From Blastocystis hominis (taxonomy: Eukaryota > Sar > Bigyra > Opalinata > Blastocystidae), in the NCBI RefSeq assembly GCF_000151665.1, contig NW_013171817.1, positions 248,001 to 312,000 of the forward strand: a stretch of 64,000 nt of DNA. Direction: 5' to 3'. Of the stretch, positions 8,925 to 16,940 are shown one piece after another. Positions within the stretch are counted from its first letter, which is position 1; each line of letters starts with the position of its first letter. The notes beneath the pieces are model-generated. The model had not been told where the DNA came from, did no database searches, and saw only the letters and a program-made list of their open reading frames with translations. Position numbers and translations under genes: made by a program.

Positions 8925-9770
8925 ATGAAATTCGAAGAGGTTGATTTTTATGATTATAAGATCCGCATGTGCCTTGATAATGGTATTCGCATGTACCTTG
9001 TCTCTGATCTGCTTCGGCAGTACAACGAGAAGCACGGTACAAACAAGATTTTCGCACATTATCTTGAAAATAAACAAACTCAAGAACTGCTTCGAAAACG
9101 TTGTGAGAAGACTGGTCATCGGAATTCCGATGACCAGGCAAATGGCGCCCACAACGACAAGATTGACATTCCTGATGTGATTCAGTATATCAAAACTACA
9201 ACATTCGGCGGTGCTAACCAGGGTTACATTGTTTGTGAAGAATTGCTTCACGCATGCCTCATGTGGGCAGATCCTGACTTTGCTTGGGATGTGTATAGAT
9301 TCCTCACTCGTCTTCGAGAGGAGGACAATGACTACCTTCGAAAGGCAAATGAAGAGCTGAAGCAGGAAAACAAGGAACTCAAGAATCGCCGTGTGCCAAA
9401 TAAAGTAGGTCAACAATGGTACTTTTTCATAACGTACATTATCGTTGAAAATGATGATAATGTGCACATCTATTCACAACATGTTAAATCAGATAAATGG
9501 AAGAGTACATGTTCCAAAATGGATAGAGAGGGACGTGTATGTGTGTATAGAGTGAAAGACATACCGAATGGTTTCACGTTCAAAGACGAGATCGATAAAA
9601 TCCTTTTAGACTTGTGTAAGAAGTATGGTGGGAAAAAGGTACGTAAGACTCATTATACAATTCCAATGGATGTATGGGAAAAAGAGAGATTTGACATTAT
9701 TCCAGAAATAGAGAAAGAAGCAAAGCAGGCTCGTGTTGGACTTGGTTGGCGAAGTGACTTGGATGGTTAG
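8925..9770 (+). CDS. KilA-N domain protein
   Basis: 281 aa. Residues of about 20-130 match the KilA-N DNA-binding fold, including the Gly-Gly-Ala-Asn-Gln-Gly-Tyr-Ile-Val segment, then Glu-Leu-Leu-His-Ala-Cys-Leu-Met-Trp-Ala-Asp-Pro-Asp-Phe-Ala and a following helix. A short coiled coil (about 135-155) leads to a C-terminal domain with alternating strands of the kind attached to KilA-N/Bro proteins in large DNA viruses. The likely role is DNA binding or regulation. A perfect 26-bp palindrome (9112-9137) lies in frame near residues 63-71. The gene ends just before a CCAAAGTAAA motif and converges on the ATPase gene. Confidence 0.75.
   Translation: MKFEEVDFYDYKIRMCLDNGIRMYLVSDLLRQYNEKHGTNKIFAHYLENKQTQELLRKRCEKTGHRNSDDQANGAHNDKIDIPDVIQYIKTTTFGGANQGYIVCEELLHACLMWADPDFAWDVYRFLTRLREEDNDYLRKANEELKQENKELKNRRVPNKVGQQWYFFITYIIVENDDNVHIYSQHVKSDKWKSTCSKMDREGRVCVYRVKDIPNGFTFKDEIDKILLDLCKKYGGKKVRKTHYTIPMDVWEKERFDIIPEIEKEAKQARVGLGWRSDLDG
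9112..9137. repeat. Perfect 26-bp palindrome in the KilA-N gene
   Basis: Starts CTGGTCATCGG, has GAATTC at its centre and ends CCGATGACCAG; the two halves match without a mismatch or loop. It differs from the GC-rich hairpins in having no 3-nt loop and a lower GC content. Confidence 0.9.
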
Positions 9771-9795
9771 CCCAAAGTAAATATGGATGTCTCGA

Positions 9796-11154
9796 CTATG
9801 CCAGTCCATACCAAGACCGTAGTCCCTTACTCTTCTCCTTTTTACTTTGTCGTACATTGCTATCTTTAGGTTGATCCACGTTTGCCATGCCGTCTCTCGG
9901 TTTCTGTACGAACTGGAATTCCTTGGTGTTGATAGCTTTGCTGTAGTCCTGTGGTTTGATTTCAACGGCCTCTTTGATGTCCAAGAGATTGTACGTGCGA
10001 CTCTTGTCTCTCTTGTTTCTCTTGTCCTCACTTCTCGCTATACCCTTACCAAGTTCCTCTTCGAGTTGCTGCACTTGTCGTTGTTTCTCTTCCACTTCTT
10101 TGCGTTTTTGTTCATCACTCAATGCCTTTGGTAACTTCGATCGCATCTTGTTGATCGCTTGTTGTTTGCTACTCAGCTCGTATGGGACGTACTCGACCAG
10201 TGAATCGTCATCCAGGTAGTACCATCGTGTGTGCATGCCCATCTGGATATCACGAAGTACCTCGGATAGATTACTCGGTGGTGGTATCTTCATTTTGCGC
10301 CACAAATCCTCTCGTCCAAGGATATCGTAGTACAAGAAGATTCGAGTGGCGTTATCCAGAATCTTGTTGCTCAATCGAGAGAATCCTTGGAAGGCAATGA
10401 AGCAACTGGTCTTTCGATGTCGACTCATGCAAGCCATGGTGTCCATGAAGTTCACCACCCAGTGATCGTTCGGCTTCGTGTACAAGTCGTCGAAGATGTA
10501 GATCGAGGGGTATGTGGTGTCATTGTAGATGGCCACACTTGATCCATCGTCATTCAATTGTTTGTACGCGACGTCCTCACTGTCCGTGAATTCTGGACGC
10601 ACCTCACTATCGGTGTTGATCCATTGTGTCTTGATGCCTGCTTTGTTGGCGACATGTTTGAGCACTTGTGGACACTTGTTTTCATAGCTGACCTTTCCCA
10701 TGAAGAAGCAGATCTTGTCGAACGAATGAGGTATCTCGTAGCACAACTGGTTGATGAGGAACGACTTGCCCGACTTGGAAGGAGCAATGATGAGTGTGAA
10801 TTGATTGAGGAATGTGTCCTGACAATCGAGTTCCCAGTCGAACTTCATAATGCCCATGCTCTCCTTGTTCTGTCGAAGATCCTGCAATTGCTCGTCAATG
10901 GTTTGTTCTGGTTGGATGTAGTCGGCTAGTTCTCGCAGTATTTTGGCATATTGCTTGCTCTTCTCTTCATCGGTTTCATTCTCCATCCGTTGTTTGATGG
11001 TATCCTGCATTACTTCGGCTTGATTGAGCGTATTTTCTGTTCTTCTTGTCAATCGTTTGTTATTATACGGACATCGATGGTTAAATCGTCTTATTCGATT
11101 CTTGATCGAGAGTAGTGTAGTGTCTATGTTGGGAATAATGGGGTTGTCTTCCAT
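9796..11154 (-). CDS. FtsK/HerA-type genome packaging ATPase
   Basis: 452 aa, starting at TAAATG on the minus strand. Walker A is Ala-Pro-Ser-Lys-Ser-Gly-Lys-Ser at residues 124-131. Walker B is Ile-Tyr-Ile-Phe-Asp-Asp-Leu-Tyr with the acidic pair at 221-222. A later Cys-Phe-Ile-Ala-Phe-Gln-Gly-Phe-Ser segment fits the sensor region. The first 110 and last 90 residues are highly charged and helical. This matches the A32-like packaging ATPase found in nearly all Polintons, which drives DNA into the capsid. It converges with the KilA-N gene and shares its upstream region with a CCAAAGTAAATA motif. Confidence 0.85.
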   Translation of the reverse strand: MEDNPIIPNIDTTLLSIKNRIRRFNHRCPYNNKRLTRRTENTLNQAEVMQDTIKQRMENETDEEKSKQYAKILRELADYIQPEQTIDEQLQDLRQNKESMGIMKFDWELDCQDTFLNQFTLIIAPSKSGKSFLINQLCYEIPHSFDKICFFMGKVSYENKCPQVLKHVANKAGIKTQWINTDSEVRPEFTDSEDVAYKQLNDDGSSVAIYNDTTYPSIYIFDDLYTKPNDHWVVNFMDTMACMSRHRKTSCFIAFQGFSRLSNKILDNATRIFLYYDILGREDLWRKMKIPPPSNLSEVLRDIQMGMHTRWYYLDDDSLVEYVPYELSSKQQAINKMRSKLPKALSDEQKRKEVEEKQRQVQQLEEELGKGIARSEDKRNKRDKSRTYNLLDIKEAVEIKPQDYSKAINTKEFQFVQKPRDGMANVDQPKDSNVRQSKKEKSKGLRSWYGLA

Positions 11155-11159
11155 TTATT

Positions 11160-11247
11160 AGGGAGGAACTTCGTTGCCCCTATTTACTTTGGTTATCACG
11201 ACATCCGCGATGCCCAAAGTGAAAAAGGAATCTATCACACATACCTC
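11160..11247. promoter_or_regulatory. Intergenic segment upstream of the ATPase, motif pair and decayed hairpin
   Basis: Contains TTTACTTTGG near 11176, its inverted relative CCCAAAGTGAAAA near 11214, and a degenerate hairpin (GGGAGGAACTTCGTTGCCCC). On the minus strand these lie just upstream of the ATPase TAAATG start. A promoter role is inferred only from recurrence of the motif elsewhere in the element. Confidence 0.35.
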
Positions 11248-11781
11248 TTACAAGAAATCGCAATCGAAGACACTATTCTTATCCTTGATCTTGATTTGCG
11301 TTGCTGTGAGTGATATGTACGAAAACTTATCACCATTTTTGCCCTCAAATTCATTGCTCGTACCAGTTACTACGATATCGATCGTTGCATCCTTGTATTC
11401 GCGAAGATCGGCACAGGGCACATTTCGCAGATCGATCTTGATCGGTTTCTTGTCGTTATTCACGATCTTCGTGTTCGGACTCAATTTCACTTTGAACTGG
11501 GTCTCGCCATCGTATTCACTGTACGGCTGATTCTCTCTCTTCGTCTTATCGAGGATTCTTTTGAACTCTTCCGATTGCTCCTTGGGCAGTGTGATGGAGA
11601 TAGTGTTGAACAGTTTCTTCTTGTCTGTTTCGAACTTCGAGTTGTCACCCACGAAAACAATGGTAGCATCGGTGATCTTGCAGACATACTTAGCCGATTC
11701 GCCTTCTTTCTTGAATCCAGTCGAAGTGAGAGACACATTGGAAGCATTGGAAAGATCGAAAACCTGAATCTTGTTGCTCAT
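11248..11781 (-). CDS. Small protein, possible single-stranded DNA-binding (OB-like) protein
   Basis: 177 aa, soluble, mixed charge with alternating hydrophobic residues typical of a beta barrel. The C-terminal part has a strand pattern with an acidic tail (Phe-Asp-Cys-Asp-Phe-Leu). Small acidic-tailed beta-barrel proteins often serve as single-stranded DNA-binding proteins in viruses with protein-primed or displacement replication, which is a plausible role next to a family B polymerase. I see no diagnostic motif, so this is a guess from shape. Confidence 0.4.
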   Translation of the reverse strand: MSNKIQVFDLSNASNVSLTSTGFKKEGESAKYVCKITDATIVFVGDNSKFETDKKKLFNTISITLPKEQSEEFKRILDKTKRENQPYSEYDGETQFKVKLSPNTKIVNNDKKPIKIDLRNVPCADLREYKDATIDIVVTGTSNEFEGKNGDKFSYISLTATQIKIKDKNSVFDCDFL

Positions 11782-11831
11782 ATCTATTTATATTTATTTA
11801 TTGAAATCTTTAAGTGATATTAGTTAGGCGT

Positions 11832-11923
11832 GGGGAAGCTACGCTTCCCCGGGGAGCCTGCGGCTCCCCTTACGCTCCCACCTGTGGGGCAGCATCGCTG
11901 CCCCGGGAGCGTTTTACGCTCCC
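11832..11923. repeat. Two double hairpins at the 3' end of the capsid gene
   Basis: First pair: GGGGAAGC-TAC-GCTTCCCC (11832-11850) and GGGGAGCC-TGC-GGCTCCCC (11851-11869). Second pair: GGGGCAGC-ATC-GCTGCCCC (11886-11904) and GGGAGCGT-TTT-ACGCTCCC (11905-11923). The stop codon of the minus-strand gene lies within the last hairpin, so a hairpin now forms that gene's 3' end. Confidence 0.88.
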
Positions 11924-13203
11924 ACAGTGTTGGCACGGATCATGATGAGGTGCATCTGGATCGTCGCTGCAACATCCTCTTCCAACTCGATTTCGAACTG
12001 GATCTGATTCGATGCTCGCATCGGGAACCACTCGGCCAACGGGAAGGCGAAGATGCGGAACTGATTCAACCAGGTCTTGTACGTCAACAGCGTGTCGTAC
12101 TCGTCGGAACGACTATTGCAAAGATAGTCCATCCATTCGAAGAACGTGTGATCAATTCCATCAGGTGTGTTCGTGTTGTCCACATTGATGATACGCTTCT
12201 GTTCACCAGCGATGTTCAAGGAGATACGTTTGAATCGCACATCAAGGAGTTCCGAGAAATCACCATCGTCGTCCGTGAACATCATGAACATCATCTTGAC
12301 GGGGAAGTTGACCAGCACACGATCATCGATGAAGTTCTGGCCAGAAGGAATACGGAACGTCTTGGTCATGATCTGGTTCTTCACCAACTGAGTGTCTTCA
12401 GGATCGAAGGTCGAATCATCGCTCGTCTTGTAACTGTGATACCAAAGCGTACACGTATCGAAGTATACACCGGTGAAAGCCGTGGCTGATGGAACAGCGT
12501 CCGGACTTGTAGCGGTATTGATTTTGCCAGCATCGATGTAGAAGTATGCATCGTCGTTCGTGGGATAGATCTGAGCATCCATCTGCGTGAGATTGATGAA
12601 TCGTTCCTGAGAACAACCTTCGAAGATGTCTGCAAAGTTCACATTGATCGTCGTGTACGCCGTGGTCGAATTGTTGGGCTGTACGAACTTGAGCATGTTG
12701 TAGAACAACTTCCCACCATAAGGTCGACCCAGGATGGCCGCAGCTCTCTCGGTTTCATCGTCAGTATCGTAGTCCAATGCATCGTAGTAGATGTAGGACA
12801 GTTCCTTCAATCCTTCATTCACCACATTGTTGTGCTTGTTGTCCGTGAGCGCATTCAAGAGTGACCGGATCTGGCCGATGTTTTCATTGTCTGCACTCAG
12901 AGGCAAGGACGCCAAGTTCTCACCATTCCAATAGGTGTACGTGACCTTCGTGTTGTTCACAATGCCCGACATGTTCTTCTTCACCGGAACATAGAATACC
13001 TTGGGTGAACCTGTTGCGTTATTTGCCAACCCGGTGATCTTGAGCTTGAACGTCATTCGAGACTTGTACAGATTGAAGTACACGTCATCACCGGATGGTG
13101 CGATCGTCCAATTGATCACATCGGTCGACTTGATGTTATTGGACTGATTGCTGAACACAATCTGCGATTCGTAGTTATGCACAGGAGGAATTGTAGTAGC
13201 CAT
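11914..13203 (-). CDS. Candidate major capsid protein (double jelly-roll type)
   Basis: 429 aa, starting at TAAATG. It is beta-rich, with no membrane segments and few cysteines. The early strands lie within residues 25-60 and again in the second half (about 280-400). The end has a Phe-Pro-Leu-Ala-Glu-Trp-Phe-Pro segment followed by long strands (Ile-Gln-Phe-Glu-Ile-Glu-Leu, then Ile-Gln-Met-His-Leu-Ile-Met-Ile), like the closing strands of double jelly-roll capsid proteins. Length and position near the ATPase support the call. The alternative is that the 1008-aa protein is the main capsid component; a structure prediction would settle it. The stop codon falls in a hairpin. Confidence 0.6.
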   Translation of the reverse strand: MATTIPPVHNYESQIVFSNQSNNIKSTDVINWTIAPSGDDVYFNLYKSRMTFKLKITGLANNATGSPKVFYVPVKKNMSGIVNNTKVTYTYWNGENLASLPLSADNENIGQIRSLLNALTDNKHNNVVNEGLKELSYIYYDALDYDTDDETERAAAILGRPYGGKLFYNMLKFVQPNNSTTAYTTINVNFADIFEGCSQERFINLTQMDAQIYPTNDDAYFYIDAGKINTATSPDAVPSATAFTGVYFDTCTLWYHSYKTSDDSTFDPEDTQLVKNQIMTKTFRIPSGQNFIDDRVLVNFPVKMMFMMFTDDDGDFSELLDVRFKRISLNIAGEQKRIINVDNTNTPDGIDHTFFEWMDYLCNSRSDEYDTLLTYKTWLNQFRIFAFPLAEWFPMRASNQIQFEIELEEDVAATIQMHLIMIRANTVGA

Positions 13204-13244
13204 TTACTACAGGGAGAAAAAAACAAATCGTCCCCCATACATAA

Positions 13245-14546
13245 ATGGCAACCACAGCAGAGAAACTTGTATATCTCCAGAACGGAGTGTTCAAACGCAA
13301 GGAGATGACGAATGGTCTCCAGTACTACTCGGACGGCTCATTCGACACATTCCCATTACCGAGTGGGAATGGAAACTACGTGCTCACCAACAACAACAAT
13401 GTATTCACATGGACGGACGCGGGTGTCGTAGTACCTGACCAGCCTGAAGAGTTCACCACGCTCGACAATTCGTACTTCAAAGACAGTAACAGTCAGGCGA
13501 TCACCATTGCTGCCAAAGGAACGATTCCATACTTTGTCAACAATAGCACCTTTGGTGAACTCGACTTGCCGGGTAGCGGCAAGTACTTGCTGAACATGAG
13601 CGATGATGGTGTCCCTTCATTCTCGACAATTGATGCAACTACGATCAACACGGCTATCGGTCTCGGCAACACGTCGAACAAGTTCGCGATTGCCAACTGG
13701 AACTCGACAACGAGCACTCGTACAAATCTGTTCCTGCCAGATCAGTCCGGGACGTACATCCTGAAAGGAGTAGAGGCTGGGGCTTTCGGAATTCAGTACA
13801 CATTCGAGACATTGAACGCCTCAACTCTATTCCACGATACCCTCGGTGTACAATCGACAAACATGTGTCTCATTGCTTACAAGGATAATACTGCATATGG
13901 TGTAACCGTACCTGCAATGGGTGTTTCTTCTGGTTATTTTGTATTCAAGAAGGAAACAAATAATGAAGTACCCACGACGAGCGTCCTTGACGCCTCTACC
14001 ATCTACCAGGACATCCTCGGCTGCACTAGCACGGAGCGGTGTATCGTGATCAACGATGGAGCGGGTGTGAGCAAGTTGACCATCCCGTCCAACTCAGGAT
14101 CGTACGTCTTGAATGTATCTAGCAGTGGTGTGTCCTTTTCAACACTGCCTGCCAAGCTCTCCAAGACGTTCACGTACACCTGGTCAGGCAGCGGTCACAG
14201 TGTCGTGTCCGAGTATCTCGGATCAGACAATTCGAACTTGACGGAAGGGCTCATATTATCTTCGAACAGCAAGTATCTGGTCACGATCGATTTGAGTCTC
14301 AAGTGTGGTAACTACGAACAGGCATTCGTAGGCTTTACAGACACGCCGACCTTGGTAATCACTACGTCTCAAGCAACGTTGCTGAAGACAACACTTGACA
14401 ACCCATCCCCAACAATGAATGTGTCTGGCACATCGATTGTTACACCGACAAAGGATGGCGCACTATCGCTCGTTGTGACACGCAGCGGTGATACAACTAT
14501 CTCGCACTTATACTCGAACTTCCAAGTCACGATTGTAGAACTGTGA
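13245..14546 (+). CDS. Fibre- or spike-like protein with repeated shaft units
   Basis: 433 aa, starting at TAAATG, 41 bp from the divergent capsid gene start. The first 300 residues contain spaced repeats of a Gly-x-Tyr-[Val/Ile/Phe]-Leu-x(3-6)-Gly-x-x-[Phe]-[Ser/Thr]-x-Leu type (near residues 43, 107, 166 and 285), with Ser/Thr/Asn-rich linkers, as in trimeric viral fibre shafts. The last 130 residues (from about 305) form a beta-rich block with Gly-Phe-Thr-Asp-Thr and Leu-Val-Val-Thr-Arg-Ser-Gly strands that could be a receptor-binding head. The fibre role is inferred from this pattern and from pairing with the capsid gene. Confidence 0.5.
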   Translation: MATTAEKLVYLQNGVFKRKEMTNGLQYYSDGSFDTFPLPSGNGNYVLTNNNNVFTWTDAGVVVPDQPEEFTTLDNSYFKDSNSQAITIAAKGTIPYFVNNSTFGELDLPGSGKYLLNMSDDGVPSFSTIDATTINTAIGLGNTSNKFAIANWNSTTSTRTNLFLPDQSGTYILKGVEAGAFGIQYTFETLNASTLFHDTLGVQSTNMCLIAYKDNTAYGVTVPAMGVSSGYFVFKKETNNEVPTTSVLDASTIYQDILGCTSTERCIVINDGAGVSKLTIPSNSGSYVLNVSSSGVSFSTLPAKLSKTFTYTWSGSGHSVVSEYLGSDNSNLTEGLILSSNSKYLVTIDLSLKCGNYEQAFVGFTDTPTLVITTSQATLLKTTLDNPSPTMNVSGTSIVTPTKDGALSLVVTRSGDTTISHLYSNFQVTIVEL

Positions 14547-14628
14547 GGGGAGACGTAGTCTCCCCCGGGGCAACATAGTTGCCTCCCTACTTTAAGGGAC
14601 AAAGTGAAGAAGGAAGCCTTCGGCTTCC
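14547..14628. repeat. Double hairpin plus single hairpin after the fibre-like gene
   Basis: GGGGAGAC-GTA-GTCTCCCC (14547-14565), GGGGCAAC-ATA-GTTGCCTCCC (14567-14587, one bulge) and GGAAGCC-TTC-GGCTTCC (from 14612). They begin one base after the stop codon. CAAAGTGAAA and TTTACTTTGG motifs follow near 14634 and 14673. Confidence 0.82.
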
Positions 14629-14674
14629 CACAAAGTGAAATAAGGGCGACTTGGAAACCATAGCTTCCAGTCTT

Positions 14675-15040
14675 TTACTTTGGCGGTAATCGTTTACCCG
14701 TTACACATTCGAGTTGATCAAATGCAACACCATCGATATCAATGATAATTATATCACCACCTAATGTCATCACACGATGACCTTCGATATCATAGATATT
14801 CTCATTGAAAGCACGGAGTTCAGCAAGTCCTCCTACTTCACCCCACTTCACTATGTATTTATCATCATTACATGATTTCACAAGAAGATGTTGAAGATCA
14901 GGTGAATTTATCATCATATAAGGAGGATTATACTCATTATGATAATTTGTACCTTTGGGATCATCAACAAATGAATTAATCATATCATGCACATATTTAC
15001 GTGTGATATCAAGACGTTCATCATTCATCCAACAGTTCAT
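14675..15040 (-). CDS. Small hypothetical protein
   Basis: 121 aa. It starts at CAAATG and its stop codon lies in a CCAAAGTAA motif. Hydrophilic, with a C-terminal half containing Asp-Ile-Ile-Ile-Ile-Asp-Ile-Asp-Gly-Val-Ala-Phe, which could be a beta hairpin. No recognisable family. Codon use resembles the other element genes but the coding region is more AT-rich. Confidence 0.45.
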   Translation of the reverse strand: MNCWMNDERLDITRKYVHDMINSFVDDPKGTNYHNEYNPPYMMINSPDLQHLLVKSCNDDKYIVKWGEVGGLAELRAFNENIYDIEGHRVMTLGGDIIIIDIDGVAFDQLECVTGKRLPPK

Positions 15041-15088
15041 TTGTATTTCTATTTATGTTTACATTATTTAAATCTATTTAGGCATCCC

Positions 15089-15280
15089 TCATTTCACTTT
15101 AATCTCTGTCGGACTGATCGATATGTCACTTCCACTGTCGTCATCGGATCCATTCTTCTCGTTGTACACGCACAGGCAGTGACATCTGTCCTTGCATTTC
15201 GAGTCCACCACCAGTTTGTGGTTCTTCCTTCCACTCATCCATTTCCATGCACTTTTCAGCCATTGAATAAAGCGGTTCAT
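15089..15280 (-). CDS. Tiny Cys-containing hypothetical protein
   Basis: 63 aa, with a TAAATG start. A Trp-rich amphipathic N-terminus is followed by a Cys-Lys-Asp-Arg-Cys-His-Cys-Leu-Cys cluster and a Ser/Asp-rich tail. Its start codon is two bases from the divergent integrase start. It may be a small metal-binding or membrane-associated protein; I do not recognise it. Confidence 0.4.
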   Translation of the reverse strand: MNRFIQWLKSAWKWMSGRKNHKLVVDSKCKDRCHCLCVYNEKNGSDDDSGSDISISPTEIKVK

Positions 15281-15282
15281 TT

Positions 15283-16365
15283 ATGAATGAAATCAAGGAA
15301 CTAAGGAAACCAGCCAAGCGAAAAGGTGCAACTCGAGTGATCATCAGTTCATTCAAGAGAAACATATACTTCATCGATCTCATCGATTTCTCTTCCAAAC
15401 AAGACAAATGGATTCAGGAAGTGTTGGGCAGACAGAAGAGTACAGGATTCCACAAGAATCGTGGATACAAGTATGTCCTTGTATGCATTGATGGATATTC
15501 GAAATACCTGATGACTCGGCGACTGAAGAGCAAGAGTGCCACAGAAGTCACGCATGCGATGAAGGACATCATTCAAACATACGGACCACCAAAGCATATT
15601 TGCTCTGATCGAGGTACCGAGTTCACCAATGCCATCTTTCGTACCAACATCTTGGACAAGTATGACATCACCATGTATCACATGGATTCAGCGAATAAGG
15701 CAGTACTAGCCGAACGAGCAATTCGAGATATCAAGGAAGACATCATGGTTCCATTCAATCAATCGAAAGGTGTATGGTTCGATTTGATCGATGGTGCGGT
15801 TCGTAGACACAATGCAAGGAAGAACAGAGACACCGGATATACACCCACTGACATTTGGAACAACGATATCTTGTACACGGAGAAGACAGAACCATCCAAC
15901 ATGACAGCGAAGGACACGACGCCTCAATTCGATGTGGGTGATTATGTTCGAGTGACACGAAGACCTCGTGTTCTGGAAAAGCGATCATTGACGAGCAAAT
16001 GGTCTCAGGACTTGTATCAAGTTGTTGACATTGACGATCGATTCATGCCATTGATGTACGAAGTGAAGAATATGGAAAGCGGTAGCAAGCAGAAGTGCTA
16101 TCATTGGGAACTCCTGGCAAGCAAATGCAAACCACAGCCAGCACCACCAGTCACGCGATCCAAGAGTCGAAAGGAACCCAATGCATTGAGAGAGGTAGCA
16201 AGGTCACATCGACCCATTACGAGGAGTCAGAATGGGACGACAAAGTCGTCCCGGCGGAACGAAGTGGGGCGACTTTGTCGCCCCGGGAAGCCGAAGGCTT
16301 CCCACGAAGTTCCGCCACAGAAGAAGCAGAAGAAGCGTCCCCAAGATGTTCGAAAACGATCGTGA
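15283..16365 (+). CDS. DDE integrase (retroviral-like, Polinton type)
   Basis: 360 aa. The catalytic triad is visible: Asp in Phe-Ile-Asp-Leu-Ile-Asp-Phe (residues of about 27-32), Asp in Cys-Ser-Asp-Arg-Gly-Thr-Glu-Phe (about 108), and Glu in Leu-Ala-Glu-Arg-Ala-Ile-Arg-Asp (about 145). A C-terminal SH3/chromo-like segment begins at Phe-Asp-Val-Gly-Asp-Tyr-Val-Arg (about 215). It joins element DNA to the target and would have made the 6-bp GATACG duplication. The last 45 residues are Arg/Lys/Ser-rich, and a nested hairpin array (16234-16316) is read in frame through about residues 318-345. The 3' end overlaps the convergent minus-strand gene by 149 bp. Confidence 0.9.
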   Translation: MNEIKELRKPAKRKGATRVIISSFKRNIYFIDLIDFSSKQDKWIQEVLGRQKSTGFHKNRGYKYVLVCIDGYSKYLMTRRLKSKSATEVTHAMKDIIQTYGPPKHICSDRGTEFTNAIFRTNILDKYDITMYHMDSANKAVLAERAIRDIKEDIMVPFNQSKGVWFDLIDGAVRRHNARKNRDTGYTPTDIWNNDILYTEKTEPSNMTAKDTTPQFDVGDYVRVTRRPRVLEKRSLTSKWSQDLYQVVDIDDRFMPLMYEVKNMESGSKQKCYHWELLASKCKPQPAPPVTRSKSRKEPNALREVARSHRPITRSQNGTTKSSRRNEVGRLCRPGKPKASHEVPPQKKQKKRPQDVRKRS

Positions 16366-16936
16366 TGCTCTTCACACCACCTAGAAGCATGAGAGGAAGA
16401 TTCGAATACGTACGAAGGACAGGAGAGTTGTAGGGGGAAGCAACGCTTCCCCCGGGGGCACTACGTGCCCCCTCGTTGCCCCCAATATTCACAACAGCAT
16501 AACCAGTATGAGACACAAGACTATTCAATGTATCGATGTACGGTCTGTCTAGGATAGGCGTGTTGTCAAACGTGACTAGCACTCGATAACCCTTTTCAAC
16601 CACGGATTCGATTGACATGCAATCGTTGAACATGTCTTCAGGAAGGTACGTTATGACAGTCGTGGTTATCAGGTACGATCCGGACGGCATAGGCGGCATA
16701 CCATCACCACCCCATTCGCTATTGAATGATTCGGTAGTTTCTGGTGTGTATTCGAAGACAAATGCTTCGTTCGCTTTCACGATACAAGCCGCACTCCCCC
16801 ACGAGTACTGAGGAACACCATCAACTGTCTCTCGAATTAGCACATGATGACCGTCCTTCTCTGGCATGTTGATGAGCATGTTGTCGAGCTTCTTGAACGT
16901 GTAGTTGTTTCCATTGCTGCTGAAGATGTACGACAT
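16217..16936 (-). CDS. Hypothetical protein with hairpin-encoded tail
   Basis: 239 aa, starting at TAAATG. The first 155 residues look like a folded domain with mixed strands and helices; I do not recognise it. From about residue 155 the sequence becomes Gly/Ser/Arg/Pro-rich because it is read through the hairpin pair at 16433-16472. It then runs antisense to the integrase C-terminus and through the nested array. The ancestral stop codon may have been upstream of 16433, with the tail gained when hairpins inserted. Confidence 0.5.
   Translation of the reverse strand: MSYIFSSNGNNYTFKKLDNMLINMPEKDGHHVLIRETVDGVPQYSWGSAACIVKANEAFVFEYTPETTESFNSEWGGDGMPPMPSGSYLITTTVITYLPEDMFNDCMSIESVVEKGYRVLVTFDNTPILDRPYIDTLNSLVSHTGYAVVNIGGNEGARSAPGGSVASPYNSPVLRTYSNLPLMLLGGVKSITIVFEHLGDASSASSVAELRGKPSASRGDKVAPLRSAGTTLSSHSDSS
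16234..16316. repeat. Double hairpin interrupted by a second double hairpin with a 7-bp duplication
   Basis: The outer unit is GGGACGAC-AAA-GTCGTCCC (16234-16252) plus GGCGGAAC-GAA-GTTCCGCC. The second outer hairpin is split by a 38-bp insert (16266-16303) made of GGGGCGAC-TTT-GTCGCCCC and GGGAAGCC-GAA-GGCTTCCC. The insert is flanked by the exact 7-bp repeat ACGAAGT (16259-16265 and 16304-16310). Removing insert and one repeat restores a hairpin identical to the copy at 8408-8426. The net gain is 45 bp, so the reading frame is kept. Confidence 0.93.
16433..16472. repeat. Double hairpin downstream of the integrase
   Basis: GGGGGAAGC-AAC-GCTTCCCCC (16433-16453) and GGGGGCAC-TAC-GTGCCCCC (16454-16472), joint CCCGGG. 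Read in frame by the minus-strand 239-aa gene. Confidence 0.88.
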
Positions 16937-16940
16937 TTAC

